From Bacillaceae bacterium (GTDB lineage: Bacteria; Bacillota; Bacilli; Bacillales; Alkalibacillaceae): a stretch of DNA of 64,000 nucleotides. Position 1 is the stretch's first letter, and the number at the start of each line of letters is the position of its first letter. The DNA is taken from positions 62,001 to 126,000 of the forward strand of contig JACDOD010000009.1 of NCBI GenBank assembly GCA_017656265.1, in the 5' to 3' direction. The notes below the pieces were generated by a model. The model was given only the letters and a program-made list of their open reading frames with translations, did no database searches and had not been told where the DNA came from. The translations under genes were made by a program, and so were the position numbers. Below, in pieces: positions 35,634 through 43,856 of this stretch.

Positions 35634-36356
35634 ATGAAGGCCATGGTTGATGTTAAAGGTGTTGCCCATTCTTTCGGTAAGGAGAACGTGTTAAAAGATG
35701 TCCATCTGGAAATTCAGCCGGGGGAAATTTTTGGTCTTCTTGGTCCATCGGGTGCCGGGAAAACCACTCTTGTCAAAATGATTGCCGGGATTCTGGAACC
35801 GGATCATGGGGAAGTTTTGATCGGGGGCCAGCCAATGCCTTCTTTGCAGCTCATGAAGTCCATTGGTTATATGGCTCAATCGGATGCGTTATATCATGAA
35901 TTGTCCGCGCGAGAAAATCTTGATTTTTTTGCAAGTATTTATGGTTTAAAGAAGAGGGAACGAAAAGAACAGATCCAAGAAGTAATGGAAATAGTGGATC
36001 TGGCTGATCATCTTGATAAGGTGGTCGAGCAATATTCCGGGGGAATGAAGCGGCGACTATCCCTTGCGGCTTCCCTTATTCATGAGCCGAAATTGCTGAT
36101 TCTCGATGAACCGACTGTGGGGATTGACCCGGTTCTTCGCCAGTCCATCTGGAATGCCTTCAGGGATTTTCAACAACGGGGAATGACTATTTTAGTGACG
36201 ACTCATGTCATGGATGAAGCGGAAAAATGTGACCGGATCGCTCTTCTCAGGAATGGGTATGTGATGGCTTCAGGAACACCGGATCAATTGAAACAGGATA
36301 CGGATACCCAATCCATTGAAGAAGCTTTTCTTGTTTATGGAGGTGATAACAGATGA
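35634..36356 (+). CDS. ABC transporter ATP-binding protein
   Basis: 240 residues. Walker A 'GPSGAGKTTL', signature 'YSGGMKRRLSLA', Walker B 'LLILDEPTVGIDP', H-loop 'VTTHVMDEAE': the DrrA/YhhA-like exporter type. AAAGGAGG precedes ATG 35634. It overlaps the permease by four bases. Controlled by the perfect split palindrome upstream, probably via the TetR protein encoded two genes down; this suggests drug or metabolite efflux. Confidence 0.93.
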   Translation: MKAMVDVKGVAHSFGKENVLKDVHLEIQPGEIFGLLGPSGAGKTTLVKMIAGILEPDHGEVLIGGQPMPSLQLMKSIGYMAQSDALYHELSARENLDFFASIYGLKKRERKEQIQEVMEIVDLADHLDKVVEQYSGGMKRRLSLAASLIHEPKLLILDEPTVGIDPVLRQSIWNAFRDFQQRGMTILVTTHVMDEAEKCDRIALLRNGYVMASGTPDQLKQDTDTQSIEEAFLVYGGDNR

Positions 36357-37381
36357 ATATTATGGCTATTGTACGCCGAATTATACGTCAGTTTTTTCGG
36401 GATAAACGGTCAATGGGCCTGATGTTTATAGCTCCCCTTCTCGTTTTAACTTTAGTATGGCTCGTATTAGATGGGGATGATTATGAACCAGTGATCGCTG
36501 TAGAAGGAGTGCTGCCTGCGCTGGTCGATGGTCTGGAAGACGCCGGAGCAAGAGAAATCATCGAGATGACAGAACAGGAAGCCAGAGATGCATTCGAACA
36601 GGGGGAAGCGGATGCTTATATTAGTTTAAAAGATGGCAGGCCTTATATTTTGCTGGAGGGAAGTGAGCCATCTGTCAATACAGCCGTCATGAAAGTTTTT
36701 CAGGAGGCACGAAAAGGGATGAATATTGGACCTGGCCAGATGGAACCTTTAATTAAATATTATTATGGTTCCCCTGATTTAAATTTATTTGATCGGGTAG
36801 GGTCAGTGTTAATCGGCTTTTTTGTCTTCTTCTTTGTTTTTATCATCGGGGGAATATCATTTTTGCGGGAAAGAACACAGGGAACCCTTGAAAAACTTCT
36901 TTCAACTCCGATAAAACGCTGGGAGATTGTGACTGGCTATTTAATCGGGTTTGGCCTCTTTACCATTGTGCAGTCATTCATTATCGTCATTTTCTCCCTC
37001 TATGTTTTTGACATGTACATGGCGGGGGATTTCTGGCAGCTCCTTCTGGTCACCTTTTTGCTGGCTGTTACGGCACTGTCTCTGGCCACGCTGCTTTCGG
37101 CTTTTGCGAATAATGAGTTTCAGTTCATGCAGTTTATTCCGGTTGTCATCGTTCCACAGGTGTTTTTTTCCGGAATTTTTCCCCTTGAAACACTGGCCGA
37201 ATGGCTGCAGTGGATCAGTTATATCATGCCACTGACCTATGGAGCAGAAGCACTGCAGCAGATGATGATCAAGGGTGTGAACCTTTCGGAAGCCTGGATG
37301 GAAATCATGATCCTTATTGTTTTTGCCCTGGCCTTTTACTTGCTGAACATTCAGGCTTTGAAAAAACATCGGCGGTTATAG
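36353..37381 (+). CDS. ABC-2 type exporter permease
   Basis: 342 residues. An N-terminal helix (about 20-38), then a roughly 130-residue extracytoplasmic loop, then five helices including 'ERTQGTLEKLLSTPIKRWEI'. This is the ABC2 layout of YhhJ/YbhS-like exporters. It overlaps the ATPase gene by four bases. The exported compound is unknown. Confidence 0.92.
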   Translation: MNIMAIVRRIIRQFFRDKRSMGLMFIAPLLVLTLVWLVLDGDDYEPVIAVEGVLPALVDGLEDAGAREIIEMTEQEARDAFEQGEADAYISLKDGRPYILLEGSEPSVNTAVMKVFQEARKGMNIGPGQMEPLIKYYYGSPDLNLFDRVGSVLIGFFVFFFVFIIGGISFLRERTQGTLEKLLSTPIKRWEIVTGYLIGFGLFTIVQSFIIVIFSLYVFDMYMAGDFWQLLLVTFLLAVTALSLATLLSAFANNEFQFMQFIPVVIVPQVFFSGIFPLETLAEWLQWISYIMPLTYGAEALQQMMIKGVNLSEAWMEIMILIVFALAFYLLNIQALKKHRRL

Positions 37382-37418
37382 GATAATAAGGAGGAATGGA
37401 ACAGAGGAGGATCATGAC

Positions 37419-38081
37419 ATGATGGACCCGCAGAAACTTTTGCAGGAACTGTTAAAAATTAGCGATGATGATAAAGATATTACACCAAAGCAGGCCAAAA
37501 TAATTCAGGCTGCCATTGAAATATTTGCTGAAAAGGGGTATGCCTCTGCGTCAACCAGTGAAATTGCAAAACGGGCTGGAGTAGCGGAAGGAACCATTTT
37601 CAGACACTATAAAACGAAAAAAGAGCTACTGTTATCGATTGTATCTCCGATGATTATCAAATTTGCTGCTCCTTTTTTCGCTGAAACCTTTATCCGGCAA
37701 GTGTTCAAAGATCATGAAGATAAGGGATTTGAGGAGCTCCTCAGAAAACTGATTCAAAATCGGTATGAATTTGTAAAAAATAACGTTCCCCTGTTAAAAA
37801 TTGTGCTGCAGGAAATGGCTTTCCACCCTGAAATCCAGCAGGCGTATAAACAAGTATTTACTGAAAAAGTATTGCCGAAGTTTAAAAAAATGGTGGAATA
37901 TTATCAGGACAAAGGGGAGCTGAGGAATGATTTTTCAGTGGATACCACGATTCGGCTAGTTATTAATACAGCGGTTGGATTTATGGTAACGAGATTTATT
38001 GTTATGCCAGACTATCCATGGGACGATGAAAAAGAACTGGAAAACACTATTCAATATATTAAAGACGGGATTTTTTCTTAA
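37419..38081 (+). CDS. TetR family regulator of the ABC exporter (inferred)
   Basis: 220 residues. The HTH lies at about 30-65: 'SASTSEIAKRAGVAEGTIFR' followed by HYKTKKELL. The C-terminal domain is typical of ligand-binding TetR proteins. GGAGG precedes the start (ATG 37419 or 37422). Third gene of the exporter operon, so it likely autoregulates through the split palindrome at 35557-35605. Confidence 0.9.
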   Translation: MMDPQKLLQELLKISDDDKDITPKQAKIIQAAIEIFAEKGYASASTSEIAKRAGVAEGTIFRHYKTKKELLLSIVSPMIIKFAAPFFAETFIRQVFKDHEDKGFEELLRKLIQNRYEFVKNNVPLLKIVLQEMAFHPEIQQAYKQVFTEKVLPKFKKMVEYYQDKGELRNDFSVDTTIRLVINTAVGFMVTRFIVMPDYPWDDEKELENTIQYIKDGIFS

Positions 38082-38178
38082 TGAGTATGCTGTCAGGCAT
38101 TTCTCTCATTTTTCAGGATGATTTTGTAACCAATTGATGGGCCTGTCGTCTTTATAAATAGAGAGGGAGGCCCATAAT

Positions 38179-38676
38179 ATGAAAAAAATACTCTTTATAC
38201 TGACACTCCTGTTTTTGGGTGCATGTTCGAATGAAACTGCTCAGGACTCTTCGTTGAATACAGAGGAGGCTCAGAACGGGCAGACTTCTGAAATACATGA
38301 CGATGATGAAAAAAATAAGGACAGTATTTTAGAATTAAAAGTAGAAGACTTTAATACATCTACCATTAATTTTGCTATGATGATGTTCAGGGAATATCTG
38401 GAGAGTTTAAAGCAGAGTGCCAGCCTGAGCAAAAAAATAAAAGATTACCACATTAATAACATCGAAGTGATTGAACAACGTGCAGATGGATTTAAGTTTT
38501 CGGTAAATTTTGACCTGAAACCCTTTGATTGGGATCAGTACATAGTTGCAGGAAATGGTGTGATGGATGAGGAAAGTAAGTGGATCAAACGGAAAATTTT
38601 GTTTGTAGATGTGGAAAAAGAACACCTGGATGATGCAGTGATCTACAGAATTGTCAGTCTGGGAACAGGACCATAA
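38179..38676 (+). CDS. Lipoprotein of unknown function
   Basis: 165 residues. The signal peptide ends in 'LFLGAC' (lipid Cys near residue 16), followed by a Glu/Asp/Asn-rich linker and a small domain of about 110 residues with no family I recognise. GAGGGAGG precedes the ATG. It is separated from the TetR gene by about 100 bases and closed by a hairpin, so it is probably a single transcript. Confidence 0.8.
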   Translation: MKKILFILTLLFLGACSNETAQDSSLNTEEAQNGQTSEIHDDDEKNKDSILELKVEDFNTSTINFAMMMFREYLESLKQSASLSKKIKDYHINNIEVIEQRADGFKFSVNFDLKPFDWDQYIVAGNGVMDEESKWIKRKILFVDVEKEHLDDAVIYRIVSLGTGP

Positions 38677-38682
38677 AGTGAA

Positions 38683-38720
38683 AGGCCTTCTCAAAGCAGT
38701 GTTACGGCTGGAGAAGGCCT
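38683..38720. terminator. Hairpin between the lipoprotein and HAD genes
   Basis: AGGCCTTCTC (38683-38692) pairs with GAGAAGGCCT (38711-38720) around an 18-base loop. It lies between convergent genes. The T-rich part (CTGTTGTATT) is weak on the plus strand; TTTCACTTTA follows on the minus strand. Confidence 0.65.
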
Positions 38721-38774
38721 CTGTTGTATTCAGTTTTTCCATTCAACGTGGGCCAGGAAAGGATTTTCTTAAGT

Positions 38775-39617
38775 TTATTTCATTTTCTGATGGGCATTCT
38801 CCAGCGTTGGAATCTTTATATAGCGTGGATCATCAACGGGCTTTTGATTCGATCCAGTGATCCAGACAGCCCGCATGTCAAGCTGCAGAGCAGGTGCTAC
38901 TTCATTCATAAAGTTGTCCCCTATGGAAAGAACTTCATCAGAATTCACTTGATAGACCTCCATGACCCTTTGCAGGTGCTCTTTTGTCTTCACAGGTTTA
39001 TATGCCGAAGTAATCCGGTCATCAAACAAATGATCGAGACCAAGTTGGGCTAAAATCCGCTCAGCATCATCTTGTTCACTATTGGTCATCAACACGAGTT
39101 TTTTGAATGGTACGATGGATTCAAGAAACTCTTTCAAACCTGGGGTAGGTTTCAAATAGTCATCTTTTTCGGCCATCTGCTCTTTAGTGAGATGGTAGGC
39201 AACTCCTGTATCCTTGTTCGTCAATCCGAAGTGGCGGGCGATTACAAATGGCGGCCACCAGCCATCGCCAATAGGAACCCACCGTTTAAAATCAAATTCT
39301 TCTACCGAAAGTTTTTCCGGCGCATCGGTAATGTTCACCGTGTTATGGTTCCAGTCACTCGCTCCTGTTAATGTCTGGGTAAATGGATCCCACTTCCAGA
39401 TTACATCCTCTTTTGCATCGTAGACGCTTCCGATTTTCAGGGGGCTCTTTCCAGCCCGGAAAGATTCATACATTTTCATAAAATCGCTCTGCTGTGAAGA
39501 AGTGAGAAGGTTTTTCATGTTTTCGGCAAATAATTGAAAATGGCCTGTACCTTCATATAATGTGCCATCCATATCAAAAACGATGACTTTTGCTTGATGG
39601 ATAAATGATGCGAACAT
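38775..39617 (-). CDS. HAD family hydrolase
   Basis: 280 residues. Motif I 'VFDMDGTLYEG' near residue 16, motif II 'LVLMTNSEQDD', Lys in 'SAYKPVKTKEHL', motif IV 'SIGDNFMNEVAPA'. The large insert between motifs I and II (about 100 residues) is unusual and probably sets a distinct substrate. ATG 39617 has GAAAGGA eight bases before it; TTG 39623 is possible. Single gene, convergent with the lipoprotein. Confidence 0.85.
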   Translation of the reverse strand: MFASFIHQAKVIVFDMDGTLYEGTGHFQLFAENMKNLLTSSQQSDFMKMYESFRAGKSPLKIGSVYDAKEDVIWKWDPFTQTLTGASDWNHNTVNITDAPEKLSVEEFDFKRWVPIGDGWWPPFVIARHFGLTNKDTGVAYHLTKEQMAEKDDYLKPTPGLKEFLESIVPFKKLVLMTNSEQDDAERILAQLGLDHLFDDRITSAYKPVKTKEHLQRVMEVYQVNSDEVLSIGDNFMNEVAPALQLDMRAVWITGSNQKPVDDPRYIKIPTLENAHQKMK

Positions 39618-39791
39618 GGACAAAATCCTTTCATTCGGTTTTTTTAGAACTGTTTCGTCCCATAGTCCTTTCCTTATTTTAACATAATATTATATTCAGC
39701 TGACAGATTTCTACTAATCATAGGTTTAACTCTATTCATCGATCCTGGGCTCTAGTAAAATAATAGAAAAGTGTTGTAGGAGGAAACCCGC

Positions 39792-41330
39792 ATGTTATCA
39801 TCAAAGAAATTTGTCTGGATATTATTTCTGCTTTTCTGGCTGTGGCCAGCTTCATGGTTTTATGCCCAGCCGGTAGATGAATCATACATCATGGAAGGGG
39901 CATATGAGCAGGTCAATATATTCCGTGATCAATTGGGACTGAATCCATTAAACCAGAATAGTGCCCTTGAGCAGGCGGCAGAGGCCCATGCTGATTACCT
40001 GAGCATATATCCATCCCACGGTCATCATGAATTAGAAGAGGGTCATAAATATTTTACTGGAAAAACAGTTTTGGAGAGAACACAGTATTTTCAATACGAA
40101 GGATGGTGTATGGGAGAAGGGATTACATATGGAAAAGCAAGTGGAACCGCCGGAGTACATGATTTATTTGATGCTCCATACCATCGTCTGAGCATCATTC
40201 ATCCGTTTTACGAAGAAATAGGAGCAGGTGTCAACCAATCTGGTGATCTAGTTCTGAATTTTGGCGGGAATTGTCAAAGTGATGAGCGTTATACCATCGT
40301 CTATCCGGTTCCTGGACAAAAACAGGTGAAACTGTCCTGGTATGCCGCTGAGTCCCCCAATCCACTGCGTTTTTTCCAGAAGGATCGTATTTTCACAGGT
40401 TATCCAATCAGCTTTTCCTATCACAGCAACAGTGACGAAACCCTTATCGTTAAAGAGACTTCTTTAACCAGTGAAAATGGTGAGGAAGTGGATTCATACA
40501 TCATTACACCTGAAATGGAAGATATGGGGCAGCATCACGTGTTCTTCATACCTAAAGGGCCGCTGGCACCAGGGATGACCTATGAAGCCCGTGTAGAAGC
40601 CTATGTAACAGACCAAAGGGGGAAAAAGCACGATGTGAGCCGGGATTGGTCATTTCAGACTGCCAAAAGCCTTAGTGTTATGGAAATGTATCTGGATCAG
40701 TATGAAACGGGTCCGTTTTTAATCGTGGACTGGCTGACGGGCAAAGATCCGGAGGCAGTTCTGACACTGCAAAAGGATGATCTGACTTATTTATCGTTAA
40801 AGGGATACGGACAAACAACCTACCATTCTCTTGAAGCGGGCACCTATCAACTGACGATCGAAAGCCCCCTCTATCAGGAGAAAAAAAATTACGAAGTTGT
40901 TATCCAGATGGATGAAAAAACAGACAATTTGAAAATAGAGTCCTATCATCTGCTGGCAAGTGAATCTACCAAAGAATCCCCTGAAGACAGTTGGGAGACT
41001 ATTGTACAGAACTACAAGAAATGGGAACCGGAAGACTCGGCATATGCTGCGGGAAAACAATGGACCATTCACTTTAACCAGCCAATGGACTCCAGTTATT
41101 TTACCAGTGAATATATTTTTGTGTTAGATGAGAATGGAGAAAAAGCAGATGTCATTCTACAGCAGGAAGAGGGTTCACCTGATCAAGTGAACGTCCTTCC
41201 TCCTGAAGGCGGCTATTTGCCCGGAGCTTCTTATATCCTTGTGATTAAGCCCATACCAAATCTCGAGAGCATCAACATGGATTCCGGGATCTATATGCCT
41301 TTTGTCATTGAGACTTCTTCCAGAGGCTAA
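39792..41330 (+). CDS. Secreted CAP/SCP-domain protein with Ig-like tail
   Basis: 512 residues. The signal peptide ('ILFLLFWLWPASWFYAQP') is followed by a CAP domain (about 30-175): 'VNIFRDQLGLNPLNQNSALE', 'HADYLSIYPSHGHHE' and 'EEIGAGVNQSGDLVLNFGG'. The C-terminal part includes an Ig-like region ('WTIHFNQPMDSSYFTSEYIF') of the SbsA/Big_5 type near 425-505. CAP proteins in Bacilli are extracellular and often cell-wall-associated; activity is unknown. The leader has TAGGAGGAAA before ATG. It ends 19 bases before plsC. Confidence 0.88.
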   Translation: MLSSKKFVWILFLLFWLWPASWFYAQPVDESYIMEGAYEQVNIFRDQLGLNPLNQNSALEQAAEAHADYLSIYPSHGHHELEEGHKYFTGKTVLERTQYFQYEGWCMGEGITYGKASGTAGVHDLFDAPYHRLSIIHPFYEEIGAGVNQSGDLVLNFGGNCQSDERYTIVYPVPGQKQVKLSWYAAESPNPLRFFQKDRIFTGYPISFSYHSNSDETLIVKETSLTSENGEEVDSYIITPEMEDMGQHHVFFIPKGPLAPGMTYEARVEAYVTDQRGKKHDVSRDWSFQTAKSLSVMEMYLDQYETGPFLIVDWLTGKDPEAVLTLQKDDLTYLSLKGYGQTTYHSLEAGTYQLTIESPLYQEKKNYEVVIQMDEKTDNLKIESYHLLASESTKESPEDSWETIVQNYKKWEPEDSAYAAGKQWTIHFNQPMDSSYFTSEYIFVLDENGEKADVILQQEEGSPDQVNVLPPEGGYLPGASYILVIKPIPNLESINMDSGIYMPFVIETSSRG

Positions 41331-41349
41331 AGAACAAAGGAGAGAGATG

Positions 41350-42075
41350 ATGAGAACACTATGGACAGCTATTTTCATTCTTGGATATATCGCGTACAGT
41401 TTGCCGGCTTTATGGAAGGTAAAAAGAATCAACAAGGAAACATTATCTGCCGATGAGCTGGACCAGAAGATATTTGATCTCCCGAAACGATGGGCAAGGG
41501 GAACCTTAAGAGCTGCGGGAGCCAAAGTAACCATTAATGGGAATGAAAAGTTTCCGGAAGGCCCAGTTTTAATTGTGGCTAATCATCAGGGAAACTTTGA
41601 TATTATGGTTCTTCTCGGGTATCTTGAAAAACCCGCTGGATTTATGTCCAAGATAGAAGTGAAAAAAATTCCCATTGTCCGTTCCTGGATGGATGAAATG
41701 CACTGTGTGTTTCTTGACCGAAAAAACAAAAGGCAGGCCGTTCAGGCTTTTGTCAAAGGAATTGACCGGCTGAAAAAGGGTCATTCCATGATTATTTTTC
41801 CGGAAGGCACCCGTACGAAGGGGCCAGCGATGCATGACTTTAAAGCCGGCAGTTTTAAACTGGCCGCGAAAGCGAATGTTCCGGTAGTTCCCGTTGTTAT
41901 TGACGGAACCTACCGTATCATGGAAGAGAAAGGCATCTGGATTAAACCGGCAGAAGTGAACCTTACTGTCTGTGACCCGATCCATCCGGATGAATATAGG
42001 AACTATCCTTTGAGCCATCTGGCAGAGCGGGCGCAGTCGGAAATTATGGAAGTTTTGAACCATCAAAAGGAGTGA
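41350..42075 (+). CDS. plsC: 1-acyl-sn-glycerol-3-phosphate acyltransferase
   Basis: 241 residues from ATG 41350, seven bases after AAGGAG; the frame is open upstream into the CAP gene end. An N-terminal membrane helix precedes the acyltransferase motifs 'NHQGNFDIM' (NHX4D) and 'FPEGTRTKGPA'. It acylates lysophosphatidic acid to phosphatidic acid at the membrane. The SRAP gene follows after six bases. Confidence 0.9.
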   Translation: MRTLWTAIFILGYIAYSLPALWKVKRINKETLSADELDQKIFDLPKRWARGTLRAAGAKVTINGNEKFPEGPVLIVANHQGNFDIMVLLGYLEKPAGFMSKIEVKKIPIVRSWMDEMHCVFLDRKNKRQAVQAFVKGIDRLKKGHSMIIFPEGTRTKGPAMHDFKAGSFKLAAKANVPVVPVVIDGTYRIMEEKGIWIKPAEVNLTVCDPIHPDEYRNYPLSHLAERAQSEIMEVLNHQKE

Positions 42076-42081
42076 TTCGGT

Positions 42082-42756
42082 ATGTGCGGACGCTTTACCC
42101 TTCTTGCAGAGGAACTGGAGATTCTCGAACGGTTTGGCATTGGCCATAAGTTGGAGCATTACGAACCCCGTTACAATGTTGCGCCGGGACAGGACGTTTT
42201 GTGTGTCGTAAATGACGGAGAGAAAAATAAAGCAGGCTATTTGCGCTGGGGGCTTGTGCCTTTTTGGTCAAAGGACCCTAAAATCGGCTATAAGATGATT
42301 AACGCCAGAGCTGAGACCGCTTCCTCCAAGCCAAGCTTCAAGCATTTAATGACCAGAAAACGCTGTCTGATCATTGCGGATAGCTTTTATGAATGGAAAA
42401 AGTCAGGAAAACACAAACAGCCCCTTCGTATTTCCCTGAAAAACCGAAAACTGTTTGCCTTTGCCGGACTCTGGGACCGCTGGAAGCAGGGGGAAAAGGA
42501 ACTGGTGACCTGCACGATCCTGACAAAGGAGCCAAATGATTTTATGAAGGACATTCATAACCGAATGCCGGTTATTTTGCCGGAAGAATACGAAGAAGCC
42601 TGGATTGAACCGGAAAAGAGGGACCCGGAACAGATGCGGGATTTCCTTTTAGGCTTGCCGGATGAAGATTTAACGGCATATGAAGTCTCTACGTATGTCA
42701 ATAGCCCGAAAAACGAAGGGCCGCAATGTGTAGAAGGGCTGACATCAGCTGACTAA
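42082..42756 (+). CDS. SOS response-associated peptidase (SRAP/HMCES family)
   Basis: 224 residues. It begins 'MCGRFTL'; Cys2 becomes N-terminal and forms a thiazolidine link with abasic sites in single-stranded DNA. The other active-site residues are in 'SFYEWKK' (Glu) and 'IHNRMPVIL' (His), and 'YNVAPGQ' and 'INARAET' are typical. It protects abasic sites and may self-process. Preceded by AAAGGAG; probably co-transcribed with plsC. A terminator overlaps its stop codon. Confidence 0.93.
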   Translation: MCGRFTLLAEELEILERFGIGHKLEHYEPRYNVAPGQDVLCVVNDGEKNKAGYLRWGLVPFWSKDPKIGYKMINARAETASSKPSFKHLMTRKRCLIIADSFYEWKKSGKHKQPLRISLKNRKLFAFAGLWDRWKQGEKELVTCTILTKEPNDFMKDIHNRMPVILPEEYEEAWIEPEKRDPEQMRDFLLGLPDEDLTAYEVSTYVNSPKNEGPQCVEGLTSAD

Positions 42757-42787
42757 AAGGCCAGATGCTTTTTAGTCAGGTTTTTTT
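42749..42787 (+). terminator. Rho-independent terminator after the SRAP gene
   Basis: CTGACTAAAAG (42749-42759) pairs with CTTTTTAGTCAG (42768-42779), followed by GTTTTTTT. The left arm includes the stop codon of the gene. Confidence 0.88.
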
Positions 42788-42879
42788 ATGCATGAACAAA
42801 AAAATTTTAAAAATATGTAGGGGTTTCAGATTCAGATGCGTCTGTATAAATGAAACCTGATGAAGGGAGGGGGAGAACC

Positions 42880-43422
42880 ATTCAAGACGAGGTTTTAATC
42901 AGAAAAATAAAAGCAGGAAATCAGCAAGCATTGAGGCTACTAATCGAAAGATACAAACACCATATTTTCAAAATTACTTACAGCGTTGTCAAAGACAGAC
43001 AGGAAGCAGAAGATCTGGCACAGGAAACGTTCTTGAAAATGGTGGATGCTCTCCCCTCGTATCAATCCCAGGGCTTTAAAACGTGGCTGAGCCGCATTGC
43101 GCTCAATACAGCCATAGATGCCCACCGGAAAAAGAAAAGACGAAAAGAAGAGTTAACAGCATTTGATGAGCCTGAGCTGCAAGTCAGTCATGGGGAGAGT
43201 GCTGAGTCGGAAGCGATTGTGATGGAACGAGAAAGGAAAATACGGGAAGCCATTGCCCATATGCCAGAAAACTACCGATTCATCATTCACGCCTATTATT
43301 TAGAAGGAAAGTCCTATCAGGAAATCTGTGAGGCTTACAACCTTGCGAAAAAGACAGTTGAAATGCGGCTGTATCGGGCGAGAAAATGGATGCGTGAGCA
43401 TTGGAAGGAGGATGAATTTTAA
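42880..43422 (+). CDS. ECF-type RNA polymerase sigma factor (possible ATT start)
   Basis: 180 residues from codon 42880. Region 2 reads 'LIERYKHHIFKITYSVVKDR' with 'DLAQETFLKMVDALPSYQ'; region 4 reads 'YLEGKSYQEICEAYNLAKKT'. It would direct polymerase to a small regulon and is checked by the zinc anti-sigma factor whose gene overlaps its end by one base. The frame has an ATG at 42850 with no ribosome site, whereas a very strong AGGGAGGGGGAGA (42863-42875) is spaced for ATT 42880; the product would then start like homologues, just before 'QDEVLIRKIKAGN'. The start is therefore uncertain. Confidence 0.88.
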   Translation: MQDEVLIRKIKAGNQQALRLLIERYKHHIFKITYSVVKDRQEAEDLAQETFLKMVDALPSYQSQGFKTWLSRIALNTAIDAHRKKKRRKEELTAFDEPELQVSHGESAESEAIVMERERKIREAIAHMPENYRFIIHAYYLEGKSYQEICEAYNLAKKTVEMRLYRARKWMREHWKEDEF

Positions 43423-43856
43423 TGTCCCATCTGAATAAGGAAGAGATAAAGAAGTTCATAGATGGAACTATGGCAGAATCTGAAGCAGAAGCTGCAGAAC
43501 ACCATCTGGACAGGTGTGAGGAATGCTTTGAACAATACTTGCAGTTGATTGAGACATGGGATCCTGAGGAAAAACTCTCTGATTCCTTTACGGATGCAAC
43601 ACTGGCATTGTTAGAGGAAAAAATTCCAGATTCGAGGGACCATTCTTCCGGCCATGCTATGCGCAAAACACTCATCAACTATGGCATAGCCGCAGGACTA
43701 ACGATTGGTTTAATGTTTGCGGGGGTATTTCAAAAAGTGATTGATTTGACGGATGTTGTTGAAAATCGGCAATCATCCATTACTGCAGAATTAATGAAAA
43801 GGACAACAGGCATATTAGAAAATTTTGAGCCTGGAAAGGAGGACGACCATTCATGA
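43422..43856 (+). CDS. Anti-sigma factor with zinc-binding (ZAS) domain
   Basis: 144 residues. The N-terminal zinc motif HX3CX2C is 'HHLDRCEECF', typical of cytoplasmic anti-sigma domains. One membrane helix ('LINYGIAAGLTIGLMFAG') lies at about 85-105, followed by a short outer tail of about 35 residues. It would hold the ECF sigma factor at the membrane and release it on a cell-envelope signal. Start and stop overlap its neighbours, so translation is coupled. Confidence 0.88.
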   Translation: MSHLNKEEIKKFIDGTMAESEAEAAEHHLDRCEECFEQYLQLIETWDPEEKLSDSFTDATLALLEEKIPDSRDHSSGHAMRKTLINYGIAAGLTIGLMFAGVFQKVIDLTDVVENRQSSITAELMKRTTGILENFEPGKEDDHS

